Assembly (NCBI GenBank): GCA_012184525.1
Contig: WOFQ01000127.1
Location: 1 to 35,846, forward strand
Length of the DNA stretch: 35,846 nt
Source of the DNA: Xenoacremonium recifei
Lineage: Eukaryota; Ascomycota; Sordariomycetes; Hypocreales; Nectriaceae
Direction of reading: 5' to 3'
Notes under the pieces: model-generated
What the model saw: the letters and a program-made list of their open reading frames with translations, nothing else
What the model was told of the DNA's origin: nothing
Databases searched by the model: none
Program-made: the position numbers and the translations under genes
In this document: one piece after another, positions 20,531 to 31,227 of the stretch
How the letters are laid out: each line of letters begins with the position of its first letter
Numbering within the stretch: position 1 is the first letter of the stretch

Positions 20531-21218
20531 GGCTTTCGCAAAGCACTCGATAACTATATTGAGAGGCGTGAACTTTGTGAGGGTAGCTAAATTTGGAGGA
20601 TTTAAGACGACGACACAGGATAACTACTGCTGGGAAGGGTGATGTAGATGGAGGTGAATGTGGCTAGCGTCTATGAGCATGCTCAACTTTAACGTCCCAT
20701 TGGCTGAGGATATTGAACAGTGCCACTTCAAAATGACTTTGCATAATTGTGGCTACGTATTTTGGAGGAGCGGTCTTATTATTTCGAGGACGTGATATTT
20801 CAAAATGAAGGATAGGAAGTGTCCATGTGAACAGCTTGCCTGTAGTATGTCATTGATTTCCAGTTATCAATTCACATTTCAGACGAGGAGAGAGGAAAAC
20901 AATGGAAGAACTAGTTACAGGTGACCAGATTTCGGCTGTTGCTCCAGTCCATCGTGCGTGTTGGTGCGTGTTGGCTAGCAAGAGTAACTGAATCTTGATC
21001 AATTTAATTGTATCACAATATCGACGACCTACGCTATCGGTATGACTCGGCACAATTATGGTTCCTTGGCCCACCAAATTTCTCACCCGAGCAAGTACCG
21101 CTTTCTCTCAGCTGCACCCATTTTGGTGATATCATAAAAGTCTCCTGCCAGCCTGGGTTTCTGGCCGGGACCCGATGCTGTGGCATACTCGGAAGTATAA
21201 GCTTTAATCTGAGTATCA
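20531..21218. other. Spacer between two minus-strand genes
   Basis: It holds the upstream region of the haemolysin-III remnant and the 3' flank of the gene at 21219. A small tandem GTGCGTGTTG repeat lies at about 20957-20980. No gene, RNA or clear repeat boundary was seen. Confidence 0.4.
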
Positions 21219-22558
21219 TCAGTATCTTCCGCCAAACAATACGCCGAGAGAATGACGGACCTTCCTAGCCCAGTTCACAGAGTCCCATCGCCTCATCCCC
21301 TTGGCGTTTCGACCCATTTCTTCGATGATTTGCTCGAGGTCGTCTCCAGACTCGTATGGCCCAATGAGTTCAATCTCGGCCCGATCGGTCAGGTCCATGA
21401 CTTTATAGATCCAGGAGATGCTTTCTTCATCCATGCCGTAACGGAGCTGCTCGTGACCCCACTTGATGAGCATGGCTAAAACTAGACCGAGGTTACAGAC
21501 ATCGGAGTCAGGCTTAAAGACATTCTGCTTCTTGAGAGCATCGATCGCGGCAAGCGTCAAATATCCAGTCATCTCGATGACCTTGTCGCATTTTACAGGA
21601 TCATCGCACCCTATGAATGTGAGCAAAAGTAGTCGGCACAAGTTGATTTGATCTGAGCTGCGTACCCGCAAATTCAACCAGGTTGCTGCGGAGAACCAGA
21701 GCGAGACCCTCGACTTCGGGCCAGATGTCACGGTAGCTCGCCTTGGGCTTGAAGACGTCGGTGAATTGTTGGAACTATGGCTGCTATTAGTCAAGTTGGG
21801 CAAGCTGGAAGGTGGAAACCTACAATATTGTCCATGACCTCCAGCATTCCGTACCAAGTCCAATCGTTGTAAATGTACATAGAGAAGTCATCTTGATCAC
21901 GCTTGAGAGCCTCTTGCTGCCACCAACGGCCTCTGTCCTGGCCGCGCATAGTGAACATCCATCGCCACTCAGGGTGTAGTGATGCAAGTTTGCCGAGAGG
22001 CTTCTCCTTGACCTCTTCTTCCTCTTCCTCCTCATCCTCCTCATCCTCATCGCCGAATTGATGACGGCACTCTGCATAAGGCTCAACTTGACAGACGAAA
22101 TCCCAATCATCGACCCCTTCATCATCCGGGGCCGCTGCGTCTTGCTTCATTGCCGTTTCCTTCATTTTCCAATTCGCAGCCGACAATTTCAGCTGCTTTC
22201 TATGAGCCTGTAGCCACGGCTCATGATTCTCCCACCACTGCCTGTTATTGAGCGTCATTGAACGGTCAGGTGTTGAATCAATGGCGACCACCCAGCTCAT
22301 GGGCATGGGGAACGTTTCATTCACTTTAGCGTCCACACATTCTTGTGGCATGATTTGCGGCATGAAAGCTTCTCCTCTAGGCCCCCGCGGGATATGGCGC
22401 GTGCGGTGACTAACTTGAGTGTCCTCTCCACGCTCCTCTGTGGGCTCGTCGGTCTGGATCTTCTCCATCTTTGCAATCTTGGCCCTAGTGCGGTGTCTAT
22501 GATCATTGCTTCCCTCAAGGGGACGCTTATTCTTGGCCTTGGTTGACTTGGGTGGCAT
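21219..22558 (-). CDS. Unknown protein with acidic middle, three exons
   Basis: The exons 22558-21824, 21774-21666 and 21610-21219 join to 412 codons (411 residues) over introns of 49 bp (GTAGGT...CATAG, with CTAAT) and 55 bp (GTACGC...CATAG). All phases fit, and each exon ends at good borders. The N-terminus is basic (MPPKSTKAKNKRPLEG, RHRTRAKIAKMEK), which suggests nuclear location. A Trp-rich stretch (RQWWENHEPWL, WRWMFTMRGQDRGRWW) and a Glu/Asp run (about residues 172-190) follow, and the C-terminal half is helical (YLTLAAIDALKKQNVF). No known domain is recognised. The frame is intact, with no RIP-like stops. The start lies only 40 bp from the decayed LINE 3' end, so its native promoter has probably been lost or replaced by LINE sequence. 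Confidence 0.75.
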
Positions 22559-22597
22559 ATTGACGGATTTTGAGGATGGAAGTGATGTTTAGGCATC

Positions 22598-23420
22598 ACA
22601 ACACAATACGATTTTTTATGTACCCCCAGTGACGTTTTCGGTCTAAAGAATACAGACCTCTCTGACTAAAAATGGATACATAGACGATGCAAATTTTGTT
22701 CTTTTCTTCCTAAGCACATATCTTGCCATCTGTAACCTGTATATTTTCTCTAGTCCATCATGTGCCGCCGCATCGTCTGAAATCCAATTTGTGGCCTCAT
22801 ACCACAGACACCTCCTGAGTCTGCTTCTTGTCTGAGCTTTCTTGCTCTGCGTCCTTGTGGATTGCTTTAGTCAGTAGAGTTACACGCGACCTAGGCTGAA
22901 GGTTATTTTCCCATCAAGCCAGAGTCATCTCTATAGCAAACAAAGCAATACCTGCCTTTAGGGCATGGATAGTCGGTGTACAGCGAACAATTAGGAATTA
23001 GTAAACGGGATTGATAACTCTGGCTTTAATTTTAAGTGTTGTCGAGTGAGATCGTTGCTATTGCAAGCATATCGTTACGTGTGTTGCTTGCCTATCTGGG
23101 GTCCATTCCCGATTTCTCGACGGGTTTCCTCCCAGGTAGAATAAGAGATGCCCTCTTCGTGCTTGGTGGAACTGCATGTAGCGACTCGGTTTACCGTACC
23201 AAGCAATTTCAACTTCTTGAGGAAAATATTCGACTGTCTGTCGCCCGGTAGCACTGCTACGATAGTGCAACATCGGTTCGAAAGACGTATCCGTCTAGTC
23301 TGACCATGCGCAGCCTAAGTCGTGCTACTGGCGACTTTCCAGAATAGTCTTTCGTTAGCTTGTCGCAAACAGTCCGTGCTGAAAGGTATATTCAACGTCC
23401 ATTCGCGGACAGCTACCATA
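22598..23420 (-). mobile_element. Decayed 3' fragment of the same LINE family
   Basis: The segment aligns by eye with the 3' end of the intact LINE (11096-11900). CACAACACAATACG at the left matches the ATACA tail, the 3' UTR follows with TTTTCGGTCTAAAG in place of the palindrome, and on the minus strand the ORF2 end is readable: VARLRLRMVRLDGYVFRTDV against LAQLRTGMARLNSYLFRIEA, and LLFYLGGNPSRNREWTPD against PSFYLGGKSPTDDAKWQP. Stops and frameshifts run throughout. It is 5'-truncated at about 23420, typical for LINE copies, and clearly older than the intact one. Confidence 0.8.
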
Positions 23421-23494
23421 GCTACTATTATATAGCATGGAGACCGGATATTTACTATGCAATGTCCTCTCTGTTTCACTTCCAAAACTCATCA

Positions 23495-24929
23495 ATGGCT
23501 CACCTTACCCTCTCATCAATAATAACGTACCTTAAGGAACACCTTTTAGTCCTAGTCCTCCTCCTGGCTGCTCTCCTGTTCACTCTCACAGTTGTAGAGC
23601 ATCAACTTTCACCCAAGTCATTCTGAGAATTCTCATTAGCACTCCTCACTATCGTCCCGACGTCATCGCTCGCACGCTATGCAAATAGCGATCTTGTGCT
23701 CAGACTTCAAAGACGAGATTATGAAATGGTATCCGGCTTATTGAATGGAGTTTTCGGGTAGCTATATATTCGCGACATGGAGGTCACGTCGTTAACTTGA
23801 TCTAGGAATATCTCTGAGCTCTGCTTTGTAACCATTGCAGTAGCAAAAGGCGAGTCAATAATCGCAAAGACTGCCATAGCTGGTTCAATTATCTCGAGCT
23901 GCTTAATGGTCTTTGGCCTCTGTCTTTTATCAGGCGGACTGCTACAGGCGCAGCAAACCTATCCTCTTATCATAGGCCGAGTCAATGCACAGCTCTTAGT
24001 TGTCAGCCTCATTAGTCTTGGGCTGCCCACGGCATTTCAAATATTTTCTGATGGCAAGTCATAGTGCTATAAAAATAATGACAATGAGTTGACTAATAGG
24101 AGTAGCCAGCGAAGACAATGGCCTTCTCGTACTCTCACGCGGATTTGCAATTGTGCTACTCTTAGAGTTCATTTGTTATGTATGGTTTTTCTACCATTCA
24201 CATACACATCTAAACGAAAGCAAAGCCACACCGAACATGCGGTCGGCATTACTCCTACCAGGTCTCACATCAACAATTGCGATGAATCCTGGCGTCAACG
24301 ACGCGGTAAAGAATTCCCTCGAACACGGAACACTGAAGGAGCTCCGAGACGCTGCTCAACAACGGAAGTTGAAGAACCAGAAAGAGAACCAAAGAGAGAC
24401 GTTCTATCACATTTTGGGTGATATCATGATCCTTGGTTACTCCATCGCTGCATTGTGCTTCTCCTCTATTTTTTTACTTGAATCACTTCAGGCACCTAGC
24501 GAGAAACTACACCTGTCAGAGAGCTTTGTGGGACTGATCATCATGCCATCTATTCTGGCGACAGTCGAACACATCTCTGCCGTTGTGAAATCACAAAAAG
24601 AGGAAATAGCCTGGATCATTGAAGTGGCCTTTGGATCCAGCGTGAGGATCTGCTTATTGGTATTCCCGGTTGCCATTCTCGTTGGATGGATCTGCGGCCA
24701 GGAAATGGATGCCACATTCGATGAATTCCAAGTTACAATCATAGGTCTGGCCGTTTTGATGGTAAACCATGTCATCCACAATGGATCTACTGTCTGGTGA
24801 GAATCAAGTTAATGAAACCTCATACTCTTGGCTAAAAGCTAAAATTTCTCAACGTTAGATGGAAGTATGTTCGTATCGTCATTTCTCCTGTTTGCTATTG
24901 CCGCTGGATATTACCCAAACCGCGCATGA
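23495..24929 (+). pseudogene. CAX-type Ca2+/H+ antiporter with one nonsense codon
   Basis: A vacuolar-type cation/proton exchanger. Exons 23495-23757, 23806-24053, 24100-24796 and 24866-24929 join to 424 codons, all phases fitting. Intron 2 (24054-24099) is GC...AG (GCAAGT...CTAATAG). Exchanger repeat 1 is seen as VSGLLNGVFGNISELCFVTIAVAKGE, repeat 2 as VEHISAVVKSQKEEIAWIIEVAFGSS, with hydrophobic helices around them and a last helix FLLFAIAAGYYP. TGA at 23624 (KSF-W-EF, probably TGG>TGA) interrupts the first part. The last intron has a poor fit: the AG at 24858 gives a stop, so AG 24865 is used here and drops a few residues before the final helix. It could be a young pseudogene, or start downstream of the TGA. 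Confidence 0.65.
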
Positions 24930-25317
24930 TGATCATATTTTCCAGAGGATCAATCGGTCAGTCTAGCGAGACTGCTCGCTCTGTCGCAGAAAAATACAAA
25001 ACTAATCGAGCTATAAGACAAGAAGAAGCTGCTTCCCCAAAACAATGAAAAGAGGGGAAAAAAAAATCCACAATCGCAAGAAGACCACAGAGCTCTGTAA
25101 CTGTAGATAGGTAGTGCAGAAGCTCGGAGAAATTCTTGCAAAGTCAACCGCGATCGATTATTGATTGTCACGCCCATAGAACAGCGTGATTTGTGTAGGG
25201 TAGGTGAACATTCACAAAGGCCGGATTTGGAAGGTTCTACTCCGTACCCGGGTGGGGTTCCTCGCAACCCAACTAAGGGGCGAGACGGGTACATCTACGC
25301 AGTACTGATCGATTGGT

Positions 25318-25331
25318 ACGGAGTGCTCCGT
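25318..25331. repeat. 14-bp palindrome, copy 1
   Basis: ACGGAGTGCTCCGT, preceded by T. The same 14 bases occur at 26699. The related TACGGAGTACTCCGTA core recurs in many fungal genomes, often at element ends. CTACTCCGTA half-sites also occur at about 25231 and 31268. Confidence 0.6.
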
Positions 25332-26698
25332 GCTATTTCCAGCTCTATCTGGAGTGTGGGACCTGGAGGCGCTTCGATACGATGACGAAACTCACTCTGT
25401 TAGCGCCGACAACGCCGCCCAATACCCGTCTGAAGGACTCAGATATCACAGTCAAGGATAGACCGAGCCAGGCGCTAACAGGTGACACGGGTCGCATAGA
25501 AAGGAGAATGATCCCTGTATCAGATAAGGGTCGGTGAAATGCAAGCGGCTGGCCATATTGTTGGTGGAGCTGCTTGCTACAAACCTCTATTTGACCGATA
25601 TCTGTTTCCTTGAGGTCTGGCCCTCCCATGCCGATCTGCTGATGTAGATACGAGGCTGGAGAAACTACTGCGTACAGGCCGACAAAAGCCTAGCAAGCAT
25701 TGGGCTACCTAGATATGGGAATTTGGCGCATTGCGTATTCGTCGACTCAGTCGGATCTAACTGACCCTTGCTAGATAGTGTAGCTACAGCTGAGATGCCT
25801 GCCTGTCCCCTGCGTATTGCGCCGTAAATCATTCCTGATGATTCAAAACAAATCCCTGGCGACAAGCGAGTTTGTGATCTCGCCTTTCTCTATCGCTATA
25901 ATTAGCTTATCCCTGTGTTATATTATTGCCCTAGAGCAGGAGTGCGGCGCAGTCAAATCGAGTTTCAAGAAAATCGCGGACTGCACTACCGTACGCAGCA
26001 TTGAGCTGCAGCCTATGCCTAAATAGTCAGCTAACAGCCGTGTACTGTACATCCGCCTCATGTGATCGAGACTTCGCTTCGCCGTGCTCGATCTTATATG
26101 AAGGGGGGAGAGCCGCTCTATGGCATGGCTAATCTGCACAATGATCGGCACTAACGCAATGAAGACGAGATGTCCCTAATCGTTGCGCTGCAAACGACGA
26201 CGACGAGGGTGACGATAGCGAGCGCAACTGGACACAATTGAACATGCCCAAAGCCAGAACTATCTGGAAGCTTTTGTTTTTAAGCCGACGCTTTGAGTAT
26301 GTGTTATTCGTGTTTCGGACGTCGCCGTGGTTAATAGCGTTGTGCTGATGATCCATGTGTTGGGAGGACGATAAGGTGGCCATCAGAAGCGTCACGCCAG
26401 CGATAACAATCCATAGTCATTCCATAACTCAAGGCGGAGGTAAAGTCATCACTGCCGTGCCGCACACGTAATCGGGGTGGCCATCCCCGCATGGGGGGTT
26501 AATTTGGGCGGAACGGGGTTTCATTGGTTTCAAACGTGCAGAGCTGAAAATTACCAGCGTTTCAGGATTTAATTGATAGCTAAGCGCTCAGCCTTAATCT
26601 CTTTGCGTGCGTTGGGAAGCAGACTTGGAGCACATCACATCCCCTTATTTTGCGCACGGGCCAGGTTCAAACTCACTCCTGTTATTTCTAGAGTTGCT

Positions 26699-26712
26699 AC
26701 GGAGTGCTCCGT
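26699..26712. repeat. 14-bp palindrome, copy 2
   Basis: ACGGAGTGCTCCGT again, 210 bp upstream of the pseudokinase ATG, so it is either an element end or a promoter site. Confidence 0.6.
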
Positions 26713-26921
26713 ATAGACTACGAACATCTCCTAATTATCAGCGGCGGTAGCTTTTCACGTGCTCACCCGTCGTCCCTGAAGACCCAGGTATCTCTCAGGC
26801 ACGTGTAGACGCTCGAGCACCATCACCATCTCCTCCTTCTCCTTCCACATTACTGTCGCTAGGCCAGGCCTTCCGACAACCGAAATCTCACAGAGTCCGT
26901 CCTATCCTGCCAACATCGAAG

Positions 26922-28745
26922 ATGGATCCCGGCATCATAATCCAGAGCGTGCAGCTCTGCGCAGAGTAAGGCCTCCTATCGGGCCGACGACGGCTCTTTC
27001 TGTGTTGATGGATGCTTATACAGCTCTCGGGCAGATGCATCATCTTTATCATCAACACCTGCAAAACATACAACGCTGCCAACGAAGAAGTCACAGAGCG
27101 CATTGCCATAGTCGAGAATTGCTGGAACCGCACGCGACTCCAGTACGAATTTGTCCAGTCGCTGACTCCTATTCTCGACGCAGAGCATCGCCGTACCCTC
27201 GATAACATCCTCGGCATCCTTGCCTCCAAACTCTCATCGACTGTCGCCAGCCTGAAAGCCGTTCTAGAGAAACGAAAGAAGGATGGCGGCCCCGAGTTAA
27301 GGCCAGGCTTCTTTGGTTTCTCTAGGGGAGTTCGCAAAGGCAAATACGTGTTTGTTAAGGACGCGCTGGACGAGGTGATCCGAGACCTTGAGGAGTGGCA
27401 GCGGAGGTTCGATCCGTCATGGTTTCTCATCATGCGCATGGCGGACCCGGCCATTGACCAGCGGCTTCGAGAGTCCCGGGAGCAGAACCAGTCGCTCCAA
27501 CGACATCCAGATCGAGACCTGGCGAGAACATCGCCACGACCTCGCCCTGCACCAGAGCAGCCATCCCGCCGCAGGAGGCCACAGCACCAGCAGCGCCATC
27601 TAGAGTTCACCCTCGCTGCTGGCCACCAGGCAATCGCATCTCCTCTCCTCCTGGCCGAAGACGTCAGAACGGCCCTCCACCCTGATAGCCGTCGAAACTT
27701 CATCTTTTTCCAAGAGATCTTCGACTTCATGCCCATCCCGTATTGTCGAGCCAAGGCAGCCCACCGCCGAGGGTCTAGCGATCGGTGGTTCATCCTCGAC
27801 CCTATCAACTGCAGGCCAGGAATAGACATCGAGGTCGTGAAGAGCGACATTCGGGTTCTAGCGCACAAGCTCTCCCGCGCTGACCCGCTGGCTTTCGGTC
27901 TCCTCAACTGTAAGGGCGTCAATGGCAACGTTGATGCTCGTGACCCATCTCGCATCCTCTCCTTCGACCTTATCCTACGCATCCCTAGCGGGATGGAGGT
28001 GCCACAGAGCTTGCGCCAAATGCTTCTGCTCTACCCAAAGGCTGATGGTACCGCCTTGTCCATCAATCGCCGCCTCCGTATCGCTCAGGAGCTTGCCCGA
28101 TCTGTCAGCTACGTTCACACCTTTAACTTAGTTCATAAGAGCATCTCTCCCGAGTCTGTCCTCGTCCTAGAGGACCTCGAGTCCTCGCGTAGCGCCACGT
28201 TTCTCGTCGGCTTCGACCAGTTTCGCTCCGCCGACGGCGACACTGGCCTTTTTGGTGACTCCAACTGGGACCGCAACCTCTATCGCCACCCTGCCCGCCA
28301 GGGCATCGTACCCGAACATGCCTACTGCATGCAGCACGACATCTATAGCCTTGGTGTCTGCCTTCTTGAGATTGGGTTGTGGGAGTCCTTCGTCAGCTAT
28401 CCAGCCGACTCACCGGCCCCCGATGGACCATTCCGCGATTTCTCGGCGAGAACAACGCGACCCCGGCAGTCTCCCGCTCCCCAAAAATATTTCAGCGCGG
28501 GTTCTGGGAATGTCCCTAGACCCTTAAACGTCCGGGCGAAGGAGCATCTGGAAGAATATGCGCGAACTAGGCTCCCACAGATGATGGGCGAAAAGTATTC
28601 CAAAGTTGTGCTTGCTTGTCTCACTTGTCTGGATGTAAATCACGAGGACAATGCAGTACAGTTGTCGGCTGACCGGGATGGGATACTCATTGGCTTGCAC
28701 TTTAATGAGAGGGTTCTAGGACAGTTAAATGAGATAGCAGTATAA
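26922..28745 (+). CDS. HeLo-like N-terminus / pseudokinase protein (MLKL-like layout)
   Basis: Exon 26922-26965 (MDPGIIIQSVQLCA) joins exon 27035-28745 over a 69-bp GTAAGG...GCAG intron; the total is 584 residues. The first 150 residues are helical and resemble HeLo/HELL-type four-helix domains that attack membranes. A basic Pro/Arg/Gln linker (about 160-205) follows. The C-terminal half has a kinase fold without the catalytic residues: HRD is replaced by HKS (H382) in LVHKSISPESVLV, and DFG by GFD (407-409); no VAIK-type lysine is evident. DIYSLGVCLLEIGLWESF marks the C-lobe. A helical killer domain with a dead kinase is the arrangement of animal and plant MLKL. It is an isolated gene pointing toward the kinase-WD40 gene 295 bp downstream. 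The frame is intact. The execution role is inferred. Confidence 0.8.
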
Positions 28746-29040
28746 TAAGGGGCGTAACTATAGCACTTCTTAGAAACTTAGCGGGATCTTGATAAGAACA
28801 GACATGAATTTGTAATAATTATAAGGCGTAGTCTGAAGATGTAAATAGCGGGATATCTGGCTTCAGGATGATACCCGAGCACAGCCTCGTGTGGCTAGAT
28901 TCTGCACCAAAGGTAATCTGAGGCAGGTAAGTGGACCGCTAAGGGGCTAAAGCCTAAACCTACAACGGCAAGATGGCCATGCGTCTTTTTCTTCCTTCAT
29001 CATTATCTTCGTAACAAAGCTGTCGACATACAAGTTCGCC

Positions 29041-29950
29041 ATGAGCTACCCAAACCAGCCGAACCAACGGGTTTCCGACCTCGTCCATAACGCTCAACTG
29101 ACCATCCATTCCCGCACCGCCGGTGTGACCAAGCACATCGTCAGGAATTCGAACCAGTCCCGTCGCCGGCATTCAGCTCGTACAGAGGAGACATGGCATC
29201 GACAACGGCAGCTTGGCAGTGGCGGCTTCGGATGCGTCTGGCTGGAGAAGTGTGTCTCTGGGCCTTCGATGGGCAAGCTCCGGGCCGTCAAGGAGATGCG
29301 CAAGGATCCCTCGCTGTCGGTAATGTACATGCGAGAGCTTGAGGCGATGGCCAAGTTTCGGCACGAAATGGTGAAGACTTATCTCCCGAGCATAACCATC
29401 TTATAGTATTTCTGAGGAAGAAATGATGAAACTGATACCCTCTGTTGACTAGTACGTCGATTGCTTCGTTGAACTCTACGGCTGGTACGAGTACGAGAAT
29501 ATGGTCTTCATTGCAATGGAGTATATCGAGCATGGAGACCTCCAAAACTACATGAGCCAGCCCTTTTCTGAGGCCCGCGCAAAGGTCATTTGCTCCCAAC
29601 TCGTCGAGGGCCTTGGATACATGCACGAAAATGGCTTTGCTCACCGCGATCTCAAACCTAAGGTGGGTGGGCGCCCCTCACTCAGTCATCTGCATCCACC
29701 CATTCATCCACACACACACACACACAAACATGCACACACTCTCTCCCTCTCCCTCCCCATGTGGTTGGCGAGATTAACATGGTTGCTCATCGCAGAACAT
29801 CCTCGTCTACCGACTCGAGCCCGACTGGTGGGTTAAGATCGGCGACCTAGGCATCACCAAGCGCGTTGAGGAAGAGGGCACTGGGCTCCGGACCGTGATC
29901 TTCACGAGAGACTACGCCGCTCCCGAGATCATCTTCGCCTCCAATCAGAG

Positions 29951-29983
<33 letters not shown>

Positions 29984-31227
29984 CGACGCCTTCTCCTATA
30001 CCTTCGCCGTTGATATGTGGGCACTTGGTGAGCTGGTGTTCCGCATGATTGCCCTGCGCCATGTCTTCCTGAAACGGTTTGACCTCGCCAATTATTTCTT
30101 CAATAAGCACCCGTTCCCCTTAAAGACGCTAAAAGACACTGGAGTGAGTCAGGACTGCTGCAGCTTCGTCACTGAATGCATGGCAGCTAACCCCGGGCAC
30201 CGTCTCACGGCCTCTAAAGCTGCTGTGCACCCCTGGGTGCAGATCTCGCGGCCGTTATCACGATCCAGCAGCCATGGCTCATCGACGAGGTCAGTAAAGT
30301 ACCGTAAAGGAGCCATCGCCACAACAAATCTGGGCGATGAGGATAGGAAATGCTGACGGCTCGGCTTTTCCCTTTAGCGCGCTCGAAGAACCACCGCCCA
30401 TTGCCGATGGGACCCCAAAATGGACCACGACACCAAATCCTCAAGCGGTTAGCGATTTCCAAGCAACAGCTCAGTGGACAACCGATCCTCAGGAACCTCG
30501 ACAGGTCCGGGATCTCCAGATTAGACGACCGATTTCAAGCGCCATCATCGCTGACGATCATTCCAATATACCTAAACATCGCCCCGCAGCTAGTCCTGTT
30601 GAAACAGCTACCCTGATGGACGGTCAGGTTCATGCAAGACTGTTGCAGGCAGCAGAAAAAAAGCACGAGAGTGTGGTTAAGCCATATCTTGGGGAGGGCA
30701 CCGATATCAGTGCATGCGTGCAGACGCTCAGAGGCCATAGCAGCGCAGTGGCCTCGGTGGCCTTCTCAGCGGATGGGCGGCGTCTCGCATCAGGTTCATG
30801 GGATGAGACGGTTAAGGTCTGGAATGGGGTGACGGGCGCATGCGTGCAGACACTCAAAGGCCATGGCAACTCGGTAACCTCAGTAGCCTTCTCAGCAGAT
30901 GAGCAGTATCTCGCATCAGGCTCATGGGATTCAACAGTTAAGGTCTGGGATGCAGTGACGGGCATCTGCGTGCAGACGCTCGAAGGCCATGGCGGCTGGG
31001 TAACCTCAATAGCCTTCTCAGCGGATGGGCAGTATCTCGCATCAGGCTCATCAGATAAGACAGTTAAAGTTTGGGATGTAGCGACGGGCATATGTGTGCA
31101 GACGCTGGAAGGCCATAGCGACTTAGTAACATCGGTAGCCTTCTCAGCGGATGGGCAGTATCTCGCATCAGGTTCATGGGATGAGACGGTCAAGGTCTGG
31201 AATGGGGTGACGGGCGCATGCGTGTAG
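29041..31227 (+). CDS. Protein kinase fused to WD40 repeats, truncated by TAG
   Basis: Exons 29041-29370, 29453-29662, 29796-30289 and 30378-31227 join to 628 codons with fitting phases; introns are 82, 133 and 88 bp. The kinase looks active: GSGGFGCV loop (59-66), Lys84 in AVK, HRD 174-176 followed by LKPKN, DLG 197-199, APE 222-224. A TCG-repeat poly-Ser tract lies after APE. A linker of about 100 residues leads to four WD40 repeats (30715-31218) nearly identical to each other and of the kind in HNWD NLRs. The start ATG 29041 precedes a Ser/Arg-rich leader. TAG 31225 replaces the CAG seen at the same place in the four repeats, so translation stops at a repeat border. The kinase could phosphorylate a target chosen by the WD40 sensor; this is inferred. 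Confidence 0.8.
30715..31218 (+). repeat. Four 126-bp WD40 repeat units
   Basis: Units start with CVQTL at 30715, 30841, 30967 and 31093, each 42 codons long. They differ mainly at GHSSA/GHGNS/GHGGW/GHSDL and SWDE/SWDS/SSDK, the surface positions that vary in HNWD-type sensors. Unit 4 ends with the same WDETVKVWNGVTGA as unit 1, which suggests unit exchange. Confidence 0.9.

Larger units (their letters stand above)
24930..26921. other. Two-kilobase stretch without a gene
   Basis: Short frames on both strands show no recognisable domain. Two identical palindromes bound 25318-26712 (listed separately). The last 200-400 bp must contain the promoter of the pseudokinase gene; CCCCGCATGGGG at about 26485 is an inverted C4/G4 site. 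Nothing suggests a tRNA or rRNA. Confidence 0.45.

Noticed and set aside
26650..26690. GGTTCAAACTC resembling a tRNA B box
   Set aside because: No matching acceptor, D or anticodon arms can be folded around it.
26888..27982. Long minus-strand frame of 364 codons
   Set aside because: It lies antisense to the pseudokinase gene, is Arg/Ser-rich with no domain, and is explained by the coding strand's codon use.
30630..31193. Minus-strand frame of 187 codons across the WD40 repeats
   Set aside because: Antisense shadow of the repeats with no independent signal.
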